Shown in pieces: positions 39,041 to 46,415 of a stretch of 50,013 nucleotides of DNA; the stretch's first letter is position 1, and each line of letters opens with the position of its first letter. The notes under the pieces were generated by a model that saw only the letters and a program-made list of their open reading frames with translations, was not told where the DNA came from and ran no database searches. The position numbers and the translations under genes are program-made. This stretch comes from DASRPD01 sp035646535 (GTDB taxonomy: Bacteria > Actinomycetota > Acidimicrobiia > IMCC26256 > JANYLB01): contig DASRPD010000035.1 in assembly GCA_035646535.1 (NCBI GenBank), positions 1-50,013 on the forward strand, given 5' to 3'.

Positions 39041-39349
39041 ATGCGACGCACGCTGAAGTACATGGTGAGGTCGGCATTCGCTACTGGAGGTCATGAGGGG
39101 CTTGACTTCGGCAACGAGGCGCCGACGGTCGAGGTCCTCGTCTGGCGCGAGGGTGAGGTGATCCACCGCGAGCTCTGCGAGAGCTCGGGGGCGGCGGCCG
39201 ATGTCGTCGACCGTTGGAACGAGATCGATGGTGCGCAATGTTCCATCGACGACCTGTCCGTCGCCCATCGCGCCGGGCAGATCCTCGAACCGAGCGCCGG
39301 CGACGGCGGCGGGGACGAACGGTACCCGCATGCCTCACCGCGTGACTGA
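39041..39349 (+). CDS. hypothetical protein (102 aa)
   Basis: Begins MRRTLKYMVRSAFATGGHEG and contains EVLVWREGEVIHRELCESSG and VVDRWNEIDGAQCSIDDLSV. The ATG at 39041 follows GGAGGAGAG, the strongest Shine-Dalgarno in this region. The next gene (DUF1918) starts 21 bases after its stop, so the two are likely cotranscribed. The family is not recognised. Two cysteines and an acidic, glycine-rich C-terminus (SAGDGGGDERYPHASPRD) are the only further features. Confidence 0.65.
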   Translation: MRRTLKYMVRSAFATGGHEGLDFGNEAPTVEVLVWREGEVIHRELCESSGAAADVVDRWNEIDGAQCSIDDLSVAHRAGQILEPSAGDGGGDERYPHASPRD

Positions 39350-39370
39350 GCGAGAGAGGAGAGTGCCACG

Positions 39371-39562
39371 ATGCGAGCGGCGATAGGTGATCGGCTCTTG
39401 ATCAAGGGTCACCATGTGGGTGATCCGGACCGAGATGCCAAGGTGCTCGAGGTTCACGGCGACGAAGGCGCGCCGCCGTGGCTCGTCCGCTGGAGCCACG
39501 ACGACCACGAGGGGCTCTTCTTCCCCGGACCCGACGCCACCGTCGAACACTTCGACAAGTAG
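39371..39562 (+). CDS. DUF1918 protein (63 aa)
   Basis: Small actinobacterial protein of the DUF1918 family: MRAAIGDRLLIKGHHVGDPD, AKVLEVHGDEGAPPWLVRWS and HDDHEGLFFPGPDATVEHFD are all family hallmarks, and the length is typical. It forms a small SH3-like beta-barrel by family knowledge; biochemical role unknown. GAGAGGAGAG precedes the ATG. It follows the 102-aa gene and precedes a truncated DUF72 gene. Confidence 0.93.
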   Translation: MRAAIGDRLLIKGHHVGDPDRDAKVLEVHGDEGAPPWLVRWSHDDHEGLFFPGPDATVEHFDK

Positions 39563-39643
39563 GCGTCGACAAGTAGGGCGTCGCCACGATGCTCCCGCAC
39601 CGGCGCACACCGGCCGTCGGCTGAGCGGCGGCCGCTCTCGGTC

Positions 39644-39865
39644 GTGTCTGAGCGGCCGCTGAGCCCGGGGGGCGCGCTTCGGGTCGGATGTTCGGGCGAC
39701 GAATACGAGCATTGGCGTGCCGTGTTGTATCCGGAGGGGTTGGCCACGGCACGTTGGCTCGAGCAGTACGCCTCGGTGTTCGACACGGTGGAGATCAACA
39801 GCACGTTCTACCGGTTGCCCGAGGCGAAGACATTGGACGCGTGGCGGGGCAGCACATCTAGGTGA
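39644..39865 (+). pseudogene. truncated DUF72 (YecE-like) gene, N-terminal fragment
   Basis: Encodes only the first ~70 residues of a DUF72 TIM-barrel protein: LRVGCSGDEYEHWRAVLYPE, GLATARWLEQYASVFDTVEI and NSTFYRLPEAKTLDAWR. Full DUF72 proteins are about 240 residues, so roughly 170 are missing. After AWRGSTS the frame stops, exactly where the 3' end of nadA (minus strand) begins; the two overlap by 8 bases. A deletion or recombination event that joined nadA to this gene would explain it. The start is GTG at 39644. Confidence 0.85.
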
Positions 39866-40919
39866 TGGTCATCATGCGTTCGATCGCGAGGCGGGCACGG
39901 CTCGCGGTGGGCTCGGGGACGGTGACCGCGTACACGTCGTCGCGGAGCGACCGGTAGATCTTGGGCAGAGTGATGGTCTTCATGTAGTCGCAGATCGCAT
40001 CGTCTTTGAGTGGGATGAACGTCTTGGTCGGGGCTTCCTGGTGCAGCCGGTGCAGCATCCCGACCTCGGTGCCGACCAGATCGATCGGCGCGGCGCATTC
40101 GCGGGCGTGTTTGGCCATCCCTCCGGTACTGAGGATGAACGTGCGATCCGCTGGCAATTCGCCCTCCGCGACGGCGAACATGCACTGGCTGATGCATCCA
40201 CATTCGGGGTGCAGGAGCAGATCCGCATCCGGATGGGCGTCCATGAGCGCGGTGACATCTTCGCTGCGAATCCCTGCGTGCACGTGGCATTCGCCGAGCC
40301 ACAAGTGGAGCTTGCGGCCGGCCATGCGTTCGATGTAGAGCCCCAGGAACATGTCGGGCAAGAACAGGATCTCCCGATCTGTCGGAATCGACTGCACGAT
40401 CTTGACGGCATTGCTCGACGTGCAGCAGTAGTCGGCTTCGGCCTTCACCGCCACGTCGGTGTTGACATAGGCGACGACGGCCGCACCTGGGTGTTCTGTC
40501 TTCCAGGCTCGAACCTGGCCGACCGGTGCGGTCGCGGCAAGCGAGCAGCCGGCCTCCGGATCGGGAATGAGTATCCGCTTGTCGGGACAGAGCACCGCGG
40601 CGGTCTCGGCCATGAAATGCACACCACAGAACACGATGAGCGACTTGTCGATGGCCGCCGCCTCCTGGGAGAGCTGCAGCGAGTCACCGACGAAGTCGGC
40701 GAGGTCCTGGATCTGCGGGATCTGGTAGTTGTGGGCGAGGATCACCGCGTCTCGGTCACGACGGAGGCGCTCGATGCCCGCCACCAGCTCGTGCTCCGAC
40801 AGGCCACGGACCTCCACGTCGGCTTCGACCACTTCGGTCGCCGCCGTCCGCGCGACGATGGGCCGTGGCCGCGGTTGTGGCCGGTGATCACCGTTGTCGT
40901 CTCGTCCGTTGTCTGCCAT
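39858..40919 (-). CDS. nadA: quinolinate synthase A (353 aa)
   Basis: Condenses iminoaspartate with dihydroxyacetone phosphate to quinolinate in de novo NAD synthesis, using a [4Fe-4S] cluster. Seen: AVILAHNYQIPQIQDLADFV, VFCGVHFMAETAAVLCPDKR, GCSLA, AVVAYVNTDVAVKAEADYCC, FLPDMFLGLYIERM, LLHPECGC (cluster Cys) and ILSTGGMAKHA with GTEVGMLHRL. The first ~45 residues are a variable Asp/Arg/Pro-rich extension. The start is ATG at 40919. nadB and nadC are not adjacent, unlike in many actinobacteria, and the 3' end abuts a broken DUF72 gene, both hinting at relocation of this copy. Confidence 0.96.
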   Translation of the reverse strand: MADNGRDDNGDHRPQPRPRPIVARTAATEVVEADVEVRGLSEHELVAGIERLRRDRDAVILAHNYQIPQIQDLADFVGDSLQLSQEAAAIDKSLIVFCGVHFMAETAAVLCPDKRILIPDPEAGCSLAATAPVGQVRAWKTEHPGAAVVAYVNTDVAVKAEADYCCTSSNAVKIVQSIPTDREILFLPDMFLGLYIERMAGRKLHLWLGECHVHAGIRSEDVTALMDAHPDADLLLHPECGCISQCMFAVAEGELPADRTFILSTGGMAKHARECAAPIDLVGTEVGMLHRLHQEAPTKTFIPLKDDAICDYMKTITLPKIYRSLRDDVYAVTVPEPTASRARLAIERMMTIT

Positions 40920-41196
40920 GACGGTCTCCGCGTCGCCTCAACCTCCGCGTCGTCTCAACGCGAGTGTGCCCGGCCGATCTTGTCTCGGCTACGGCCAAAG
41001 GACCCGAGCTGACGCTCGGGACAGCCAGGCGCGCGTGGACCGTGGAGCACCCGGTGGGCCTGCCGGGGGCATCTCGAGGCACGGTGGGCTCCCATCCGGC
41101 TTGCGGGAATCCTCGAACTCGCGAGGACTTTCGCCTCTCGACCGCGGCTCGGGTATCGCCGACGATGTGACTGCCCGGTGATGGTTGGAGGCTGCG

Positions 41197-41472
41197 ATGA
41201 AGCTGCACAGTGACAGCAAGGTCTGGACGATCGAGTTGGTCATCGACGAGGACACGCATGAGACCGAGGCGAAAGCGCTGCTGCGGGTCGGCGACTGGGA
41301 GGTTGGCGGATGGGGACGAGCCCGGCGCGCGCCCAAGGACCCTGACCGGCCCCGGATCGGTGAAGAGCTCGCAGTGGCACGCGCCCTCTCTGATCTCTCC
41401 CACAAGCTGGTCGATGCCGCCGCCTCCAAGATCGAAGAGTTCGAAGGTCACCGCGTCGACGTGCACGAGTGA
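41197..41472 (+). CDS. DUF1876 (dsRBD-like) protein (91 aa)
   Basis: Small protein of the DUF1876 family, reported mainly in actinobacteria, with a dsRBD-like fold by family knowledge. Seen: KVWTIELVIDEDTHETEAKA, LLRVGDWEVGGWGRARRAPK, RIGEELAVARALSDLSHKLV and AASKIEEFEGHRVDV. The ATG at 41197 is preceded by GGAGG five bases upstream; the ATG at 41185 is less likely. It stands alone. It and the DUF1918 protein are typical small actinobacterial proteins of unknown role; their proximity here may reflect a stress-related cluster, which is inference. Confidence 0.92.
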   Translation: MKLHSDSKVWTIELVIDEDTHETEAKALLRVGDWEVGGWGRARRAPKDPDRPRIGEELAVARALSDLSHKLVDAAASKIEEFEGHRVDVHE

Positions 41473-41559
41473 CCTCGGAGGTCCCGCGATCCGGGCGCGC
41501 GTTTCGAGCGCAGACTTGCTCGAGACGTGCGCACAGTCGAGGTTCTGCAATGCCGCGGA

Positions 41560-41591
41560 CACGCCATGGGCCCGGCACGCCATGGGCCCGG
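41560..41591. repeat. 16-bp tandem duplication
   Basis: CACGCCATGGGCCCGG occurs twice in a row (41560-41575 and 41576-41591) in the gap between the DUF1876 gene and the PPOX-type gene. It contains the palindromes CCATGG and GGGCCC. No function is evident. Confidence 0.7.
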
Positions 41592-41668
41592 ATCCTCCCG
41601 GCGGCCGGGCGAAGGGCTTTCCCGCGGACGCGACCGGTCAGCCCATCACAACTCGTGAACGATCAGGG

Positions 41669-42130
41669 TCAGTAGACGCCGGCAAGCTTGCTGTGGTCCC
41701 ACGAGACCACCGCGTCGGGCTTGACGACGACGACCACCCGTTTGGCGCCCATGGCGTGGACACCCTCGCGCACGGCCTCGTCGGTGATCGGACCCCAGTA
41801 CTTCTCGAAGATCCGCTCGCCCCAGGGAAGGACCTGGTCGAGATCGTCGATGATCTCGGCGCGGCCGCTCACCGACACGCCGCGCAGTTCCTCGTACGTG
41901 TCGCCGGTGGCCACGAGCACGGTCACCCGAGGATCGCGCTGCACGTTCACGACCTTCTGCGACTTGCTGTAGGTCCAGAACGCGAGGTCCTCGCCGTCTC
42001 GGACGTACCACATCGTGACCAGATGGGGTGTCCCGTCGGCGTTGATCGAGGCGACTTGCAGGTCCCGTCCGGCGTCGAGAAAGGCCTGCACCTCGTCGGG
42101 CGTCATGGTGATCTGATCGCGTCGGCTCAC
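41669..42130 (-). CDS. pyridoxamine 5'-phosphate oxidase-fold protein, F420-dependent type (153 aa)
   Basis: Split-barrel flavin/deazaflavin-binding protein. Seen: MTPDEVQAFLDAGRDLQVAS, GTPHLVTMWYVRDGEDLAFW, SQKVVNVQRDPRVTVLVATG and YEELRGVSVSGRAEIIDD, matching the PPOX/F420-dependent family of actinobacteria. The reaction is unknown. The GTG start at 42130 has TAACCT (42143-42138) seven bases upstream, indicating a leaderless message; the divergent gene at 42172 has the same arrangement. Confidence 0.9.
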   Translation of the reverse strand: MSRRDQITMTPDEVQAFLDAGRDLQVASINADGTPHLVTMWYVRDGEDLAFWTYSKSQKVVNVQRDPRVTVLVATGDTYEELRGVSVSGRAEIIDDLDQVLPWGERIFEKYWGPITDEAVREGVHAMGAKRVVVVVKPDAVVSWDHSKLAGVY

Positions 42131-42137
42131 GACCCGG

Positions 42138-42164
42138 AGGTTATGCCAACCACCGCGATAGCGT
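42138..42164. promoter_or_regulatory. pair of divergent leaderless promoters
   Basis: TAACCT on the minus strand (42143-42138) is seven bases from the GTG at 42130, and TAGCGT on the plus strand (42159-42164) is seven bases from the GTG at 42172. The two -10 boxes are only 15 bases apart, so polymerases probably compete. Confidence 0.5.
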
Positions 42165-42171
42165 CGGGAGC

Positions 42172-42675
42172 GTGGCGACGAAGAACCCCGATCCCAGCCT
42201 CGAGCTCAGCGACCTGGCCGGAACCGCGCGCACGCTCGACGACTGGCTGACGATGTTCCACCTGTGCCTCGTCGTGCTCCCCGACCGGCCGGCGGCGAGC
42301 GAGTGGCGGCCCGTCATCAACTCGATCTTCTCGGTCTTCGGCGATGCCGATTGCACGACGGCGGTGTGTGTCACCGGTAACGCGTCGATCGCCCGACGCA
42401 TCCTCGGCGACGACGTGACGCGCTCCCTCGTGTTCACCGATCCCGACCGGGCGCTCGTGCGCAGCCTCGGGCTCACCCACCTCCCCGCGTTCGTCCACCT
42501 CCGCCAGGACACCACGCTCGTGGCCGCCGCCGAGGGCTGGAACCCGCCAGAATGGCAAGCGGTCGCCGATGGCCTCGGAAAGGCCATGAGCTGGAGCGTC
42601 CCCCAGATCGCCGGCCGGCTGGCGAAGGCTCCGGGGCCCGCGCTGACCCCCGGCTGGGAAGTCGTAGCGCCCTGA
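42172..42675 (+). CDS. thioredoxin-fold-like protein without redox CxxC (167 aa)
   Basis: Soluble protein beginning VATKNPDPSLELSDLAGTAR. DDWLTMFHLCLVVLPDRPAA, NSIFSVFGDADCTTAVCVTG, VTRSLVFTDPDRALVRSLGL and THLPAFVHLRQDTTLVAAAE follow the beta-alpha-beta layout of thioredoxin-like proteins, with LPAFVHL at the cis-proline position. There is no CxxC, so a thiol oxidoreductase role is unlikely. The family match is weak; many actinobacteria carry such hypothetical proteins. GTG at 42172 is the start, from a leaderless-type promoter divergent from the PPOX gene. Confidence 0.72.
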   Translation: MATKNPDPSLELSDLAGTARTLDDWLTMFHLCLVVLPDRPAASEWRPVINSIFSVFGDADCTTAVCVTGNASIARRILGDDVTRSLVFTDPDRALVRSLGLTHLPAFVHLRQDTTLVAAAEGWNPPEWQAVADGLGKAMSWSVPQIAGRLAKAPGPALTPGWEVVAP

Positions 42676-42979
42676 CCTGCGAAGACACGGACACGAGGTG
42701 CCTCGCCGGCCGGGCGGGACCACCGGACGACTGGGCAGAACACGACGTAGTAGCTGGCCGGTAGCCTGACGAGCGTCGTCATCGACCCCGGGTGCCGTGC
42801 TCGCGCGAGAGCAGACACGCGGGATTGTTGCTCGAGGGGGCAGTGAGGTCCCCTGCACGACCAGCACCACCACGCTCGTGACCGCGAGAAGCACTGACCC
42901 CAAGCCGGCGCACATCGCCAACACGACAGAGCTCTGCTCGGCATCGAGCGGACCGTGTTCAACCAAGGGAGCATCCCTC
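42676..42979 (+). promoter_or_regulatory. 304-base gene-free leader of the NlpC/P60 gene
   Basis: No coding is seen. A possible -10 TAGCCT lies at 42762-42767, which would give a leader of about 205 bases. Two hairpins are visible: AGGGG (42835-42839) with CCCCT (42850-42854), and AGGGA (42966-42970) with TCCCT (42974-42978). The second covers the Shine-Dalgarno and ends one base before the TTG start. Long structured leaders before cell-wall hydrolase genes are known in actinobacteria (c-di-AMP riboswitch), but its conserved cores are not recognisable here. Confidence 0.4.
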
Positions 42980-44071
42980 TTGAACCTCCGGACCAATCGA
43001 ACCAAACGCACGCTCGCCGTCGGCCTCGTCGGGCTCTTCGGCGGTCTCCTCCTCGTCCCCGGATCCGCCCACGGTGACACGATCGATGACAAGCGGGCCG
43101 AGGCGGCCCGTCTCCAGGCCGCGATCGACGAGAACGGTCGGAAGACCGACATCCTCTCCGAACAGATGAACGGCGCCCAGTACGAGCTCGACCTCGCCCA
43201 AGCGAAGATCACCGAGGCCCAGGCTCGCACCGAGGCCGCCAGGGTGGAATCGACCCGGCTCGAGGGTCTCCTCGCCGACCGTGCGGTACAGATCTACGAG
43301 GGTGCCGGCAACACCACGCCGCTCGACGTGGTCGACGTCGCCAACGTGAACGAGATCGCGTCGCGGCGCAAGTACGCGGCGGTCGCCTCGAACCATGACA
43401 ACGCACTGGTCGACGGCCTGACCCGAGCCCGCGAGGTGCTCGCCGAGCAGAAGGCACAGCAAGAAGAGGTCAAAGGCCAGGCCGAGGCCGAGCGCGAGCG
43501 ACTGAGCTCGGCCCGCTCCGAGATCGAGGCCGCGAACGCCCGCCAGGCGGAGCTGCTCGGCCAGACCAAGGGTGAGCTCGCCGGCCTGCTGGCCGAGGAA
43601 CAGGCCCGCCAGGCCGCTGCCGACCGTGCCCGGGCCGCACAGCTCACCGCCGCCCGGCCCGCCGCGAACACCGGCTCGAGTAGCGGCGGGAACGTCACCC
43701 CCGTCGACTTGCCCCCGGCGTCGGGTGGCGCCTCCACCGCGGTGGCCTTCGCCTACGCGCAGCTCGGAAAGCCGTACCAGTACGCCGCGGTCGGCCCCAA
43801 CAGCTATGACTGCTCGGGCCTCACGATGACGGCCTGGGCGGCTGCCGGCGTGTCCATGCCGCACTACTCGGGCGCCCAGTACCAGGCGTTCCCCCGGGTG
43901 CCGATGGACGCGCTCCAGCCCGGTGACCTCGTCTTCTGGGGTCCCGGCGGCAGCAACCACGTCGCGATGTACGTCGGCGGCGGCCAGGTCATCAGCGCGC
44001 CTCAGACCGGCGACGTCGTGAAGGTCCGCTCGATGTACGGCAGCCCGGTCGGCGCCGTCCGCCCCGGCTGA
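42980..44071 (+). CDS. secreted NlpC/P60 peptidoglycan hydrolase with coiled-coil domain (363 aa)
   Basis: Cell-wall endopeptidase of the RipA/RipC-like group. The signal peptide starts MNLRTNRTKRTLAVGLVG and ends near GSAHG. Residues about 32-230 are a long coiled coil (DDKRAEAARLQAAIDENGRK, ELDLAQAKITEAQARTEAAR, AEAERERLSSARSEIEAANA). A Gly/Ser linker follows, then the NlpC/P60 domain: AFAYAQLGKPYQYAAVGPNS, YDCSGLTMTAWAAAGVSMPH (catalytic Cys), RVPMDALQPGDLVFWG and NHVAMYVGGGQVISAP (catalytic His). The coiled coil may autoinhibit or recruit the enzyme. TTG at 42980 is the start; AGGGAG lies nine bases upstream inside a hairpin. Confidence 0.92.
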   Translation: MNLRTNRTKRTLAVGLVGLFGGLLLVPGSAHGDTIDDKRAEAARLQAAIDENGRKTDILSEQMNGAQYELDLAQAKITEAQARTEAARVESTRLEGLLADRAVQIYEGAGNTTPLDVVDVANVNEIASRRKYAAVASNHDNALVDGLTRAREVLAEQKAQQEEVKGQAEAERERLSSARSEIEAANARQAELLGQTKGELAGLLAEEQARQAAADRARAAQLTAARPAANTGSSSGGNVTPVDLPPASGGASTAVAFAYAQLGKPYQYAAVGPNSYDCSGLTMTAWAAAGVSMPHYSGAQYQAFPRVPMDALQPGDLVFWGPGGSNHVAMYVGGGQVISAPQTGDVVKVRSMYGSPVGAVRPG

Positions 44072-44170
44072 TCCGACCGCTTCATTGCGCCGCCTCGCCG
44101 GCTCTCGGGCGAGATCGGTGCACCGGTCGGATCGGAGCCCCGGTGAGATCGGACCTCGGGAAGCCCGGGC

Positions 44171-45169
44171 TCAGGGAATGACGAGCATCCCGAGCTCGGC
44201 TTCGAGCTCGGGGCGGGCCTTGGCCCCCAAGGACTTGCGCTCCATACGGCCGTTGCGGAACAGGCCGATGAGAGGGATGCTCTGCACCTCGAACTGCTGG
44301 GCGAGGGAGGGTTCCTCGTCGATGTTCACCTTCACGACCTTGTAGCTGCCCTCGCGCATGTGCGCGATCTGCTCGACGATCGGTGACACCTGGCGGCATG
44401 GCTGGCACCACGGCGCCCAGAAGTCGACGATCACGGGCACGTCACTGCGCAGCACCTCGGCCTCGAACGCCGCGGCCGTCACCGGCTTCACCAGCGGCTC
44501 GGGCGGCGGTTCGGGCAGCTCGGCGGCTGGTTCCTCGCCGGCCACGATCTGGTCGAGCCAGGCGTGGGCCGCCTGGATGCTCTCCAGCGCGACCTGGTGG
44601 GCCATCGGGTATTCCTCATAGACCGTCGGCACGCCGTGACCGATCAAGGTCTCGGCCAGCTCGCGGGACGAGGCAACGGGGATGAGCGGATCTTCGGTCC
44701 CGTGCTGGAGCAGGACGGGCACGTGCGCGGCTGCGTCCCAGTCGAGGTCCGCGCCGGCGAGCGCGGGGCTGAACGGGCTCATCGCGAGCACACCGGCCGG
44801 TGCCACCGCGCCGCGCCGGAGTCCGAGCGCGAAGGCCAGACCCGCGCCCTGGGAGAACCCGCCGAGGATCGCCTCGGTTCGCTCCAGCCCGTGCTCGGCA
44901 CACTGTGCGTCGACGAGCGAGTCGAGCGCGCTGAGTGAGGCCTCGAACCCGGCCTCGTCGAAGCCGCCGGGCGCGATGTCGAACCACGAGAACCCGGGCG
45001 AGCCGGGCGCGGCAACCGGCCCGCGGGGCAGCACGGTGCAGAACCGACCCTCGGGATCGAGGTAGGTCAACAGTCCGCCGAGATCGCGCTCATCGGCGCC
45101 GTAGCCGTGCACGAGGAGCAGCAGGCGCTTCGCGGTGGGCGATGACACGACATTGGTGACGAGCTCCAT
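44171..45169 (-). CDS. fusion: carboxylesterase/phospholipase domain + thioredoxin domain (332 aa)
   Basis: Two-domain protein. Residues about 1-210 are an alpha/beta hydrolase of the phospholipase/carboxylesterase family: LLLLVHGYGADERDLGGLLT, ILGGFSQGAGLAFALGLRRG (nucleophile Ser in G-F-S-Q-G), LLQHGTEDPLIPVASSRELA (acid) and YPMAHQVALESIQAAHAWLD (His). After a Pro/Glu linker (PAAELPEPPPEPL), residues about 228-332 are a thioredoxin with DVPVIVDFWAPWCQPCRQVS (active site W-C-Q-P-C) and FEVQSIPLIGLFRNGR (cis-Pro). There is no signal peptide, so it should be cytoplasmic. TAGGCT (45183-45178) is eight bases before the ATG. The linked reading frame has no internal stop, so this is a genuine fusion in the sequence. 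Confidence 0.92.
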   Translation of the reverse strand: MELVTNVVSSPTAKRLLLLVHGYGADERDLGGLLTYLDPEGRFCTVLPRGPVAAPGSPGFSWFDIAPGGFDEAGFEASLSALDSLVDAQCAEHGLERTEAILGGFSQGAGLAFALGLRRGAVAPAGVLAMSPFSPALAGADLDWDAAAHVPVLLQHGTEDPLIPVASSRELAETLIGHGVPTVYEEYPMAHQVALESIQAAHAWLDQIVAGEEPAAELPEPPPEPLVKPVTAAAFEAEVLRSDVPVIVDFWAPWCQPCRQVSPIVEQIAHMREGSYKVVKVNIDEEPSLAQQFEVQSIPLIGLFRNGRMERKSLGAKARPELEAELGMLVIP

Positions 45170-45177
45170 GGTCGGCC

Positions 45178-45183
45178 AGCCTA
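45178..45183 (-). promoter_or_regulatory. -10 box TAGGCT, leaderless-type
   Basis: TAGGCT on the minus strand, eight bases before the ATG at 45169 of the esterase-thioredoxin gene. Confidence 0.45.
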
Positions 45184-45311
45184 CGGCGGCGCGTCGGCGG
45201 TCCGGTCCAGCGGCCGCCGCCCGGGGGCACGGGCCTGACGGGGCAGAGCACGGCAACCTAGATTCACCCCACCAATGAGCAACCACGAACCGGCAACCGG
45301 ACGGAGGGCCG

Positions 45312-46352
45312 ATGCGGCTCGGGATCAACTTCGGGTACCAGGACTGGGGCCGCGGCCTCGACGGCGCGATCGCGCTCGCCCAGGAAGCGGACCGGCTCGG
45401 GTTCCATTCGGGCTGGACCGCCGAGGCCTACGGCACCGACGCGGTCACGCCACTCACCTGGCTGATGGCCCACACCGAGCAGATGAACTTCGGTCCGGCC
45501 ATCATGCAGATGCCCGCCCGGACCCCGGCGATGACCGCGATGACCGCGGCCACGCTCGACATGATGAGCGGCGGGCGGTTCATGCTCGGACTCGGCCTGT
45601 CGGGACCGCAGGTCGTGGAGGGCTGGCACGGCCAGGCCTACGGCAAGCCGCTCGCCAAGACCCGCGAGTACGTCGACATCGTGCGCACGATCTGGCGGCG
45701 AGAGGGCCCGCTCGAGCACCACGGAGCGCACTACGACATCCCCTACACCGGCGACGACGCGACCGGTCTCGGCAAGCCGCTGAAGATCATCGTGCATCCC
45801 CGGCGGGACGACATCCCGATCTATCTCGCCGCGATCGGACCGAAGAACGTCCAGACCTGCGCGGAGATCGCCGAGGGCTGGCTGCCGATCTTCTTCTCAC
45901 CGCAGCGCTTCGCCGAGACCTACGGCGAGGTGGTCGACGCCGGGTTCGCCCGCGCGGGAAACGGCAAGTCGCTCGAGAGCTTCGACGTCGCGCCGACCGT
46001 CACGGTGCTCGTCGGCGACGACCTCGACGCGCTCCGCAATGCGGTGAAGCCCATGACCGCGTTGTACATCGGCGGGATGGGCGCGCGCGGCAAGAACTTC
46101 TACAACGACCTCGCGTGCCGCTACGGGTTCGAGGCCGCGGCCAAGGAGATCCAGGATCTCTACCTCGACGGCAAGAAAGCCGAAGCGGTTGCGGCGGTGC
46201 CCGACGAGCTGGTCGACGAGATCGCCCTGCTCGGCCCGAAGGAGCGCATCGCCGATCGGCTGGGCCCGTGGCGGGAGTGCGGCATCAACACGATGATTCT
46301 CGGCGCGGGCCAGCCCGAAGCCCTTCGGGTCATGGCCGAGCTCGTCCTGTAG
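45312..46352 (+). CDS. LLM-class (luciferase-like) F420-dependent oxidoreductase (346 aa)
   Basis: TIM-barrel oxidoreductase of the bacterial luciferase-like superfamily. Seen: MRLGINFGYQDWGRGLDGAI, EADRLGFHSGWTAEAYGTDA, FGPAIMQMPARTPAMTAMTA, DMMSGGRFMLGLGLSGPQVV, EGWHGQAYGKPLAKTREYVD and PIYLAAIGPKNVQTCAEIAE. These match F420-dependent LLM enzymes frequent in actinobacteria, often near fatty-acid and steroid catabolism genes. GGAGGG lies three bases before the ATG. A TAGATT box at 45259-45264 would give a leader of about 40 bases. Substrate unknown. Confidence 0.94.
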   Translation: MRLGINFGYQDWGRGLDGAIALAQEADRLGFHSGWTAEAYGTDAVTPLTWLMAHTEQMNFGPAIMQMPARTPAMTAMTAATLDMMSGGRFMLGLGLSGPQVVEGWHGQAYGKPLAKTREYVDIVRTIWRREGPLEHHGAHYDIPYTGDDATGLGKPLKIIVHPRRDDIPIYLAAIGPKNVQTCAEIAEGWLPIFFSPQRFAETYGEVVDAGFARAGNGKSLESFDVAPTVTVLVGDDLDALRNAVKPMTALYIGGMGARGKNFYNDLACRYGFEAAAKEIQDLYLDGKKAEAVAAVPDELVDEIALLGPKERIADRLGPWRECGINTMILGAGQPEALRVMAELVL

Positions 46353-46415
46353 AGACGCCCGGGCCGCCGACGACTCCGCGCACGCCCGCGCCTCGCCCCG
46401 CTCGCCGGACGCGCC

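Noticed and set aside
42676..42979. c-di-AMP (ydaO) riboswitch before the NlpC/P60 gene
   Set aside because: Such riboswitches are known before cell-wall hydrolase genes in actinobacteria, but I could not find the conserved GTCAGCTAACC-like or GGGGTGAA-like cores here.
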